Assembly: GCA_949152475.1 (NCBI GenBank)
Contig: OX424570.1
Location: 3,584,181 to 3,648,180, forward strand
Direction: 5' to 3'
DNA: 64,000 bases
Source of the DNA: Terebella lapidaria
Taxonomy: Eukaryota; Annelida; Polychaeta; Terebellida; Terebellidae
The position numbers and the translations under genes were made by a program. Numbering within the stretch: position 1 is the stretch's first letter; the number at the start of each line of letters is the position of its first letter. Positions 57,485 through 64,000 of the stretch are shown in pieces. The notes below the pieces were generated by a model, which was not told the DNA's origin, searched no databases, and saw only the letters and a list, made by a program, of their open reading frames with translations.

Positions 57485-60400
57485 ATGCCTTTTTGGATAT
57501 TTCTTTTCCTCACTCTTTTGGCGTGCTTCGCGTGGATAGTTTCCGCTCCTAGGACTTCGTTTTGTGTTTGGAGCGCGGACTCCCCTCTTGCCGTGATGCG
57601 CCGCTGTGCTCAGTGCGGGCAGCAGCTTCCGTCGTGGGAAGTACACTCAGAGTGTATTGCGTGCCAGGACCCGGTGCATACGGATCAACTTACGTGCGGT
57701 TTGTGTGCGGACCGTTCGCGGGAGGAGTGGGGGCAGGTTCTTGGAGCTGTTCTCGCACGGAGAGACAAGTTGTCCCGTCAAGTGTCTCCAGCCCCGTCCT
57801 CTTCATCTTCCGCGTCGTCGGCCAAGCGTCGCCGCCGTCAGGAAAGGAAGACTTCTGCCCTGCTGGGCAAGCTGGATCGTACCCTGGTTTGCCTAGAAGC
57901 TAAGTTTTCTTCCCCTTCCTCTTTGTTTTGTTCCGCGGGTGATCTGCTGGTGGGAGAGTCGCACTCGACCCACGGTGGCACGCCCCGGGAGTCAATTCAC
58001 TGTGTATTTCATGTACCGTCAGCGGGGATCCTGTTTGCGCGTGTCACCTCCGCTGTTATCGGCGAACAGGTTCCTGCAGCTGCGCCCGCGCCTTTTCTGG
58101 CCAGTTCTCCCGCGTTTTTCGGTTCCCGGCCCTCGGGGTCCGGACCCCGTACGGGGTCCGGCCCCCGGACTTCGGTCCAGGGGCTTTGTGTGGCCCGTCG
58201 TAGCGGTGCTCTGGTTAGTGTGATGGCGCGGAGTCCGGACCCCGTACTTCGGGGGCCGGGCCCCGTGTCACGGGGGCCGGGCTCCGTCCGACGGGGCCCG
58301 GACCCCGTGCCGCGGGGTCCGGGCCCCGGGGTGCGGATCCGGCACTCGACTCTCAGTGCTGCTTCTGCCCTGCCGTTGCCCGCTCGGGGCTCGGCCCCCG
58401 TCCTACGGGGTCCGAGCCTTGAGTGCATGCTGTTGACAGCTGCTTCTATAGAGAAATCTACCGCTTCTTTCTCTTTGCAGAGTTCATCGGCGTTGACTGC
58501 CTCTTCGGCCTCTCTCACCGTGACGACTAGCTCGGCGGCCCAGCCTTCCTTGCCAGGTCCTTCTTCGGTGGTCTCCCGGCCCCCCTCTCCATCTGGAGTT
58601 CCCCCAGCGGCCCCAGCGATGGATGTGGCTAGCCTTGTTACGGCTGTTTTGGCAGCCCTGGACGCCCGCGCGGGTGTGTCCCTTCCCCCCACGTCAGATG
58701 CCTTACGGCGTACTCAGGCCTTGGAGCCTCCCCAGCAGTTGCCTGCGGAGATCTTCGGGGAGGAGTCTGATGAGGACTCTGGGGAGGAGTCGCTTGCGTG
58801 CGGGCAGGATGTGCCTACTCCTTCGGCGCCACTGGCTCCAGTTTCCAGGAAGCGCCCAGCTTCCGTCGTGGCTTCCGTGGCTCCCAGCGACAAGCGCTCT
58901 CGTCTTGACGCCGAGCCGGCCGACAGTGAGGAGGGAGAGGAGGACCTTTCCTTTGATCACAAGCTCGACCTCGTGCGTTCGACCTTGGAGCCCACCCTCT
59001 TTCCAGCTGAGCCGAAGCCAACAGTGTCTAAGCGTCCGACGTCGCTGCTGGCATCCCAGCGCTCCCCGAAACGTCAGCCTCGACGGGGTCTCCCTATCCC
59101 GGACGGGCTCCGCGAGGAGTTTTCCCGGCGCCGCTGTGAGACACTGGACCAGGGGAAAACAGAGTTGGGGAAGTTTCCCCGTCGGCCTCCTTTCCACAAG
59201 AAGGACTACCTCCCGTCCAACCCGGACTACCTGGATAAGCCAGCGGTATTCCCCGAGGCAGCGGCCCAGTACCTTGGCGACAAGGCTCGCCCCGTGACCC
59301 TTCAGCCGGAGACCTTACTCTCCCTGAACCACGCCGTCCGCGCCGCCACCTGTGTGTCCTCCCTGGAGGACTGGTTCCGTACTGCGGCTTACCGCCAACT
59401 ACAGTCTGCCTTGACAGCGCTGGAAGACCTGGAATCCCCACCGTCTCAGCTAGTGTCCCTGGGGGACCACCTCCGTTCGGCGTCCCAACTCCTGGAGTCT
59501 TGTGACTTGGCGTCAGCCCACCGGATGGAGCAGTCCACGTACGTGGAGTGGGTCCTCCACTTACTGAGGAGAGACGATTTTCTAAGCCAAGCTAGGTTCA
59601 AGCTTCCCCCGGCCTTGGTGACGGAGCTTCGCTGTGCCCCGCTCGTAGATCCAGAGGCAGGGGCTGCTCTTACCTCTCCTCCACCTCTCTTCGCCGGCCT
59701 AGAGTCGAAGCTGCCTGCAGCCCGTGAGCTGGCCCGTCAGGAGGAGTCGGTCTCGACCAGTAAGCGTCTCACGGAGACGATCGCCAAGCGTCTGGCCTCC
59801 CCTCTTCAGGCGTACGCCCCCTCTTCCTCCAAGCCTCCACCGACCAAGTCCAAGGAGAAGAAGGAGAAGAAGCCCTTTCAGAGGGCCCCTGCCGGCAGTA
59901 AAGCGACCAAGAAGTCGAAGCACAAGGGCAAGCCCAAGCCAGCAGGGGAGAAGAAGTCCTCCGCCCCCGCAGCAGGTGAGTACTTCACAGAATCAGCTCC
60001 CTGCGATGGACCCTGCGATACCTCGGGCTGTCCCACCCTCGTTCCAAAATTCAAGCGAGCCTGTGGGCGCCCGTCTAACAAATTATTGGCAAGAGTGGCA
60101 GACACTCGGAGCCAGCCCGTGGATCGTGTCGGTCCTTCGCAGGGGCTTTCGCATCCAGTTCAGTCAGCGTCCTGCACTGGCTACCGAGCCTATTCCCTTT
60201 TCACTTCCCGGAGCTCACGCCAAACGGTTAGCACTCTCGCTCGAGATCGCCGATATGCTGGCCAAAAACGCGCTCGAAAAAGTAGGAATTTCCTCTCCAG
60301 GTTACTACAGTATCCTGTTCTTGACTCCCAAGAGCTCAGGCGGGTGGCGCCCCGTGATCGACCTGTCCGCTCTAAACCGCCATGTCAAGACCCCCAAGTT

Positions 60401-62986
60401 CGCCATGGAGACGGCGGAATCGATCCGCTTGTCCCTTCCAAAGAACTCTTGGGTCGTCTCCCTGGATCTGAAGGACGCGTTCTTTCACATCCCGATTCAT
60501 CCGGTCTCCCGCAAATATCTGCGCTTCGTGCACCGGGGCACCGTGTATCAGTTCCGTGCCCTGCCATTCGGACTGTCCCCGGCTCCATGGATCTTCACAA
60601 TGGTGGTGAAAGAGTTACAGATACTCGCCCACAAGGAGGGCATCCTCCTCTACCAGTACCTAGACGACTGGATTGTCTATCACCAGTCTCCCGAGGTTCT
60701 GACTCGGCACTTACAGTGGGTCCTGGACTTGTGCAAACGCATGGGTTTGCTGGTCAATCTCCAGAAATCAGAGCTAACGCCGGCCCAGGACTTCGTGTTT
60801 GTCGGGTACCGGTACAAGACACAGCTGGGTATGGTTTTTCCCACGGAGGAGCGGCTGTCAAAGATACGGTCCTTACTCCGCAGATTCTTGGACGAGCCCA
60901 GTCAGTCAGCACAGGTCTGGCAGTCGATGCTCGGGTTGCTGGCAGCAACCGAGAAGTTAGTTCCTTACGGTCGACTCCACATGCGGGAGTTACAGATCGA
61001 CCTTCGCTCCCAGTGGATCGCAGCCACGGATTGCCCTCAGCAACCGGTCGTCCTTTCTCCAGCAGGGAAGGCGTCCATACTGTGGTGGATGTCCGCTACC
61101 AACCTCACTCGGGGCTCACCCTTCCGTCAGCCTCCTCCCTCCAAGCATCTATTTACGGATGCCTCTACGGAGGGCTGGGGGGCACACCTGGACTTCAAGG
61201 AAGTGTCTGGGGTGTGGACAGAGCCCGAGAGCTCGTGGCACATCAACCGCTTAGAGTTGGAGGCGGTTTCCCTGGCCCTGGCCCACTGGGAGGAGGAGTG
61301 TGCTGGTCGTGCTGTCCTGGTGTCCACGGACAACTCCACTGTCGTGGCCTACATAAACAAACAGGGGGGTACAAAGTCCGTTACCCTGTGTCGGCAGGCC
61401 ACGACGCTTCTTCTGTGGTGCCGGTCTCGGAACATTCACTTGCGTGCACGTCACATCCCGGGCCGGTTGAATGTGTTGGCGGACCAGCTGTCACGCAGGG
61501 GGCAGATCCAGCCAACAGAGTGGTCTCTCCATCCTCAGGTGTTCAGTTCCCTGTGCCTCAGGTGGGACCGCCCTACAGTGGATCTCTTCGCGACCAGGTG
61601 GAACAACAAGCTTCCAGTGTTTGTCTCTCCGCTTCCGGACCCCCTTGCGATGTCCATCGACGCGTTGTCCACGGATTGGGACGGCCTGTTCGGGTATGCA
61701 TACCCTCCGGCGATTCTGCTGCCCAAGGTTTTGGCCAAGATCAGGTCCCACACATGCCGTATTCTCCTGGTCGCTCCATACCAGCCACAGCGGCCTTGGT
61801 TCCCAGAACTTCTGGGCCTGTTGGTAGATCAACCAGTGGCCCTACCCCCTCGGGACGACCTTCTCAAACAGCCCCGGGCGCAGCTGTTTCACAGCCGACC
61901 TGCGAGCCTGAACCTCCACGCGTGGCTTCTGTCCAGCGATCCCTTCGCGCAAAGGGATTTTCTTCAGAAGTGTCCAGTAGGATCGCCCGCCCTAATAGAA
62001 ACTCATCCTTGGGAGTCTATGAGTCTAAATGGCGAGTCTTCGCTGCTTGGTGCGATGGCAGGCAGGTTGATCCATTCAACGCCTCTGCTCAGACAGTAGC
62101 TGATTTTCTCTTGGAGAAATTCCAAGCGGGTGCGGCCCCTTCGACATTAGCGGGTTATAGGACCGCTCTAGCCAAGACTATTTTGCCTCACACTGGCATC
62201 AATCTCGGCGAGGATCAAGATCTGAGCGCCTTGCTCAATAACTTTAAAGTTGAACGTCCGCTTACCCGTAACTCAGTTCCGGAGTGGGATCTATCCCTGG
62301 TTTTGAACCGTTTGGCGTCTGCTCCCTTTGAACCTATGTCTTCCGCCCCCCTAAAGTTCCTTACTTGGAAGACAGTCTTCCTGCTGGCTCTGGCTTCTGG
62401 ACGTCGCAGGAGCGAAATCCACGCCTTGGATTTCTCAAAAGTTAGATGGCGAGAGGATGGCCTCCAGGTCTCCTTGCAGGTCATCCCTTCTTTCCTGGCG
62501 AAAACCCAGCTGGTGTCGTCTCCCCCGCTGGCCTTCACGATTCCGGCTTTGTCGGCGTCTGTAGGCCCGAATCTCGAGGAAGACTGTCTCCTGTGCCCAT
62601 TGCGGGCTTTGCGCTTGTACCTTAAGCGGACAAAAGGTCTCCGGGCTGGCAAGCGACTGTTGTTCATTTCACATCAGTTGAAATTCCAACGGGACATACG
62701 TTCCGCTACCATCTCATCCTGGATTCAAAAATGTATCCGCACCTGTTACGATTTGGCCGAGCAGGACTCCGCCTGTTCGTTCAAGGTACGCGCCCATGAT
62801 GTTCGGGCCATGGCGGCCTCTCTTGCATATATGGGACGGGTTCCACTTGATCAGGTCATGCAAGCATGTTCATGGCAATCCCATAACACCTTTACGTCTT
62901 TCTACCTTAGAGACCTGACGTGGACGGGGAGTGAGGGCTACCACCTCGGGCCCGTGGTAGCTGCTCGGAGCGTCGTCACCCCTTGA
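57485..62986 (+). CDS. DIRS Gag frame, open through to the tyrosine recombinase
   Basis: An 1833-codon frame. Residues 38-74 carry a Cys/His motif (CAQC, H54, CIAC, H65, CGLC) typical of DIRS Gag, so Met38 (57596) may be the true start rather than Met1 (57485). Residues about 210-310 are a Pro/Gly/Arg-rich repeat. Residues about 500-660 resemble the conserved DIRS Gag core, and a Lys-rich stretch ends near residue 830. Codons of about 830-1490 lie over the RT ORF in another frame and look like a shadow. Residues about 1490-1833 are the recombinase: Arg in SGRRRSE (about 1640-1642), H1771-x-x-R1774, W1797 or H1800 and the nucleophile Y1807. The frame ends at TGA 62984-62986. Confidence 0.8.
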   Translation: MPFWIFLFLTLLACFAWIVSAPRTSFCVWSADSPLAVMRRCAQCGQQLPSWEVHSECIACQDPVHTDQLTCGLCADRSREEWGQVLGAVLARRDKLSRQVSPAPSSSSSASSAKRRRRQERKTSALLGKLDRTLVCLEAKFSSPSSLFCSAGDLLVGESHSTHGGTPRESIHCVFHVPSAGILFARVTSAVIGEQVPAAAPAPFLASSPAFFGSRPSGSGPRTGSGPRTSVQGLCVARRSGALVSVMARSPDPVLRGPGPVSRGPGSVRRGPDPVPRGPGPGVRIRHSTLSAASALPLPARGSAPVLRGPSLECMLLTAASIEKSTASFSLQSSSALTASSASLTVTTSSAAQPSLPGPSSVVSRPPSPSGVPPAAPAMDVASLVTAVLAALDARAGVSLPPTSDALRRTQALEPPQQLPAEIFGEESDEDSGEESLACGQDVPTPSAPLAPVSRKRPASVVASVAPSDKRSRLDAEPADSEEGEEDLSFDHKLDLVRSTLEPTLFPAEPKPTVSKRPTSLLASQRSPKRQPRRGLPIPDGLREEFSRRRCETLDQGKTELGKFPRRPPFHKKDYLPSNPDYLDKPAVFPEAAAQYLGDKARPVTLQPETLLSLNHAVRAATCVSSLEDWFRTAAYRQLQSALTALEDLESPPSQLVSLGDHLRSASQLLESCDLASAHRMEQSTYVEWVLHLLRRDDFLSQARFKLPPALVTELRCAPLVDPEAGAALTSPPPLFAGLESKLPAARELARQEESVSTSKRLTETIAKRLASPLQAYAPSSSKPPPTKSKEKKEKKPFQRAPAGSKATKKSKHKGKPKPAGEKKSSAPAAGEYFTESAPCDGPCDTSGCPTLVPKFKRACGRPSNKLLARVADTRSQPVDRVGPSQGLSHPVQSASCTGYRAYSLFTSRSSRQTVSTLARDRRYAGQKRARKSRNFLSRLLQYPVLDSQELRRVAPRDRPVRSKPPCQDPQVRHGDGGIDPLVPSKELLGRLPGSEGRVLSHPDSSGLPQISALRAPGHRVSVPCPAIRTVPGSMDLHNGGERVTDTRPQGGHPPLPVPRRLDCLSPVSRGSDSALTVGPGLVQTHGFAGQSPEIRANAGPGLRVCRVPVQDTAGYGFSHGGAAVKDTVLTPQILGRAQSVSTGLAVDARVAGSNREVSSLRSTPHAGVTDRPSLPVDRSHGLPSATGRPFSSREGVHTVVDVRYQPHSGLTLPSASSLQASIYGCLYGGLGGTPGLQGSVWGVDRARELVAHQPLRVGGGFPGPGPLGGGVCWSCCPGVHGQLHCRGLHKQTGGYKVRYPVSAGHDASSVVPVSEHSLACTSHPGPVECVGGPAVTQGADPANRVVSPSSGVQFPVPQVGPPYSGSLRDQVEQQASSVCLSASGPPCDVHRRVVHGLGRPVRVCIPSGDSAAQGFGQDQVPHMPYSPGRSIPATAALVPRTSGPVGRSTSGPTPSGRPSQTAPGAAVSQPTCEPEPPRVASVQRSLRAKGFSSEVSSRIARPNRNSSLGVYESKWRVFAAWCDGRQVDPFNASAQTVADFLLEKFQAGAAPSTLAGYRTALAKTILPHTGINLGEDQDLSALLNNFKVERPLTRNSVPEWDLSLVLNRLASAPFEPMSSAPLKFLTWKTVFLLALASGRRRSEIHALDFSKVRWREDGLQVSLQVIPSFLAKTQLVSSPPLAFTIPALSASVGPNLEEDCLLCPLRALRLYLKRTKGLRAGKRLLFISHQLKFQRDIRSATISSWIQKCIRTCYDLAEQDSACSFKVRAHDVRAMAASLAYMGRVPLDQVMQACSWQSHNTFTSFYLRDLTWTGSEGYHLGPVVAARSVVTP
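58118..58350 (+). repeat. GGTCCGGACCCC-type repeats within DIRS Gag
   Basis: Degenerate copies of CGGGGTCCGGACCCCGTAC and relatives encode RGPGPV/RGPDPV repeats. The units are nearly self-complementary and would form strong hairpins. Whether they are part of a functional Gag or a recent expansion cannot be told from one copy. Confidence 0.6.
59724..62099 (+). CDS. DIRS reverse transcriptase - RNase H - methyltransferase ORF
   Basis: An open frame of 791 codons, offset +1 from the Gag frame. The likely functional start is Met at 60006, since upstream residues are an Arg/Ser/Pro-rich shadow of Gag. The DIRS-type RT lead-in (VGARLTNYWQEWQTLGASPW) is followed by motif A LDLKDAFFHIP (D248, D251), motif B LPFGLSPAPWIF and motif C YLDD (D314, D315). 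RNase H motifs follow: FTDAS (D479), LELEAV, STDNST (D536) and NVLADQLSR (D587). Residues about 613-725 (VDLFATRWN ... GYAYPPAILLPK) correspond to the adenine-methyltransferase-like domain of DIRS elements. It copies the element RNA. How its frame is reached is unknown. Confidence 0.88.
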   Translation: MSWPVRRSRSRPVSVSRRRSPSVWPPLFRRTPPLPPSLHRPSPRRRRRRSPFRGPLPAVKRPRSRSTRASPSQQGRRSPPPPQQVSTSQNQLPAMDPAIPRAVPPSFQNSSEPVGARLTNYWQEWQTLGASPWIVSVLRRGFRIQFSQRPALATEPIPFSLPGAHAKRLALSLEIADMLAKNALEKVGISSPGYYSILFLTPKSSGGWRPVIDLSALNRHVKTPKFAMETAESIRLSLPKNSWVVSLDLKDAFFHIPIHPVSRKYLRFVHRGTVYQFRALPFGLSPAPWIFTMVVKELQILAHKEGILLYQYLDDWIVYHQSPEVLTRHLQWVLDLCKRMGLLVNLQKSELTPAQDFVFVGYRYKTQLGMVFPTEERLSKIRSLLRRFLDEPSQSAQVWQSMLGLLAATEKLVPYGRLHMRELQIDLRSQWIAATDCPQQPVVLSPAGKASILWWMSATNLTRGSPFRQPPPSKHLFTDASTEGWGAHLDFKEVSGVWTEPESSWHINRLELEAVSLALAHWEEECAGRAVLVSTDNSTVVAYINKQGGTKSVTLCRQATTLLLWCRSRNIHLRARHIPGRLNVLADQLSRRGQIQPTEWSLHPQVFSSLCLRWDRPTVDLFATRWNNKLPVFVSPLPDPLAMSIDALSTDWDGLFGYAYPPAILLPKVLAKIRSHTCRILLVAPYQPQRPWFPELLGLLVDQPVALPPRDDLLKQPRAQLFHSRPASLNLHAWLLSSDPFAQRDFLQKCPVGSPALIETHPWESMSLNGESSLLGAMAGRLIHSTPLLRQ
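59970..59981 (+). promoter_or_regulatory. Possible 5' splice site in the DIRS Gag
   Basis: AGCAG followed by GTGAGT matches the consensus donor perfectly, with GT at 59976-59977. It lies just before the RT start codon (60006) and leaves the Gag frame after codon position 1. Paired with the acceptor at 61966-61967 it would remove the RT ORF and keep the Gag and recombinase frames joined. Confidence 0.45.
61955..61968 (+). promoter_or_regulatory. Possible 3' splice site before the DIRS recombinase
   Basis: GGATTTTCTTCAG ends with AG at 61966-61967 after a short pyrimidine run. The following base is codon position 2 of the recombinase frame, which matches the donor at 59976. The excised piece would be 1992 bases (664 codons). 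Confidence 0.4.
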
Positions 62987-63402
62987 GGATGACGTGGCCC
63001 ATCTTGTACATACGTTCCTCTTGTACATATGTTGAAGTTCCGTGTTGCGAGTTCCGGTTCCGATTACCGTTAAATTGGTCTCCTATGTCAGTACGGTCGT
63101 ACTCCTTAGTTCGGTATGCATTGTGACTCAGTTGCGTCAGCAAGGCATATCCTCATGTACATACGTTACGTCACTTATGACCGGAAGCCAGTCACTCGAC
63201 ACTCGGAGGTAAGTGGTTTTTTCTACTTACCCTATTGTTAAACCATAAATGTTTTGGTGACCCTGAGGACACCCTCCTCTGGTTCCTCCAATCATTCAGG
63301 GGAAAAGCCCACCCTGTCCCTCACTGAGGCCCTAGGGTTGAGCTTTTGGTTATGTCAGAGTTCTTTTTGGAGCACCCCGCCTCCAATCTTTATTCTGATT
63401 TT

Positions 63403-63501
63403 ACCCGTAATGTGTTTTGGAGGTAAGATATAGGCATATAACTGGCTGTTTTATGTTAATAAAACTAGTGTTATATACTATACTTACCTCCAAAACACAT
63501 T
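63403..63501 (+). repeat. DIRS internal complementary region
   Basis: Bases 63403-63444 are the reverse complement of the left terminus (57227-57268). Bases 63443-63501 are the reverse complement of the right terminus (63687-63745). The two halves share TG at 63443-63444, the complement of the CA at both element ends. In the DIRS replication model this region templates the joining of the ends into a circle. Confidence 0.9.
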
Positions 63502-63555
63502 CAGAGTGCCCACCCGGCCGGCCCCGCGTACTCCTTCTGGTTGGTTCCTAGAATC

Positions 63556-63705
63556 GACGAGAATGACGTCACCATCCGGTCACGTGGGTTAGTGGCTTGG
63601 ACAATTCATTGTCTAGCCCATTTTCCAAATGGGGTTCTCTCTATGGAGAACTCCTATGTCAGTAAGGCTAATAAGCCATAACCCGTAATGTGTTTTGGAG
63701 GTAAG
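63556..63705 (-). repeat. DIRS right inverted terminal repeat (150 bp)
   Basis: The reverse complement of 57244-57393. It is followed by 40 bases of unique right terminus ending ACAGCCA at 63745. Confidence 0.9.
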
Positions 63706-63745
63706 TATAGTATATAACACTAGTTTTATTAACATAAAACAGCCA

Positions 63746-64000
63746 ATTTCTGTTACTGTGTAAAGTAAATAAATGTTTGTGATTATAGCACTCGAATAAA
63801 TTATTTTAGATTTGACCATTATTAGTATTTAGTTATATTATACTTCAGTTTTAGTGAACATTTTTTAACACAGTTCACTAGTCCCGTCTTATTGAAATAG
63901 ACTGTTTTTCTTTGTCAAATTGATGAGTATTTGCTCATAGTTTGGTAGCACCCAGTCTGAATAGTTTCATAACTACCGGTATAGAACATTTGAAAAGGGT
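63746..64000 (+). other. Flank right of the DIRS element
   Basis: AT-rich sequence continuing the flank interrupted by the element. No gene is seen. Confidence 0.6.

Larger units (their letters stand above)
57227..63745 (+). mobile_element. Complete DIRS-type tyrosine-recombinase retrotransposon
   Basis: A 6.5-kb element with every hallmark of the DIRS group: inverted terminal repeats, an internal complementary region before the right repeat, a Gag, an RT-RNase H-methyltransferase ORF and a tyrosine recombinase in an overlapping frame. The internal complementary region predicts the circle junction (ACAGC-CA-GTTAT), which fixes the ends: the left flank reads GATG-CA-GTTAT and the right ACAGC-CA-ATTTC. 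The element is therefore bounded by CA, with an inferred empty site GATG-CA-ATTTC. Open frames and matching repeats suggest a young copy. GC content is much higher than that of the surroundings. Confidence 0.92.

Noticed and set aside
58009-58692. 227-codon antisense frame within the DIRS Gag, and similar antisense frames at 58703-59197 and 62215-62667
   Set aside because: These are shadows of GC-rich coding sequence; the sense strand has clear Gag and recombinase motifs.
57244-63705. LTR retrotransposon interpretation of the terminal repeats
   Set aside because: The repeats are inverted rather than direct. There is an internal complementary region, and the enzyme is a tyrosine recombinase, not a DDE integrase.

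Overview
The window is animal nuclear DNA: AT-rich, with spliceosomal introns, many transposon relics and no bacterial-type operons. A marine bivalve mollusc is the best guess. This rests on the kind of non-autonomous, tandem-repeat-bearing elements present, the many TACATGTA-rich stretches, and a retroelement whose 3' tail resembles sequence common in bivalve genomes. The species cannot be fixed from the sequence.

One host gene runs through most of the window on the + strand. It is a hyccin (FAM126) orthologue, the partner of TTC7 and EFR3 in the plasma-membrane PI4-kinase III-alpha complex. I could assemble twelve coding exons by GT/AG boundaries and frame continuity: 6116-6157, 31547-31651, 31859-31993, 34930-34974, 47798-47878, 48376-48497, 48639-48734, 50224-50403, 53847-53934, 54149-54308, 54567-54950 and 55902-56578. 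They total 2115 nt, or 704 codons plus stop. The first coding intron is 25.4 kb and is mostly repeats.

Two families of non-autonomous elements fill the introns and the 5' flank. Their layout recalls Helentron-associated elements (HINEs): subterminal inverted repeats, a 5' hairpin head, a CG-rich triplet tract, internal tandem arrays, a 3' terminal hairpin and insertion into T-runs. Family 1 (head AGGTTACCGGACC, tail TAGCCCATTGGGCTAA) forms a nested stack at 6265-27120 plus one clean minus-strand copy at 50503-53683. Its 134-bp array unit carries perfect nuclear-receptor-type motifs (a DR1 and two extended half-sites). Family 2 (head TGTATCCCCCGAAC, tail GGAAGCGTCTAGT) has three full copies at 2084-4895, 27122-29736 and 37336-40123. 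A 5'-truncated reverse-transcriptase element (about 25099-26440) sits inside a family 1 array next to an inverted duplication. Several smaller inverted-repeat (MITE or foldback) elements lie in the 5' flank and introns.

Downstream of hyccin, 57227-63745 holds a structurally complete DIRS-type tyrosine-recombinase retrotransposon. It has 150-bp inverted terminal repeats, a textbook internal complementary region, a Gag with a Cys/His motif, an RT-RNase H-methyltransferase ORF and a tyrosine recombinase with the R...HxxR...Y residues. Its Gag frame stays open through the whole RT region into the recombinase, and matching in-phase splice signals flank the RT part. No tRNA, rRNA or CRISPR array was seen.
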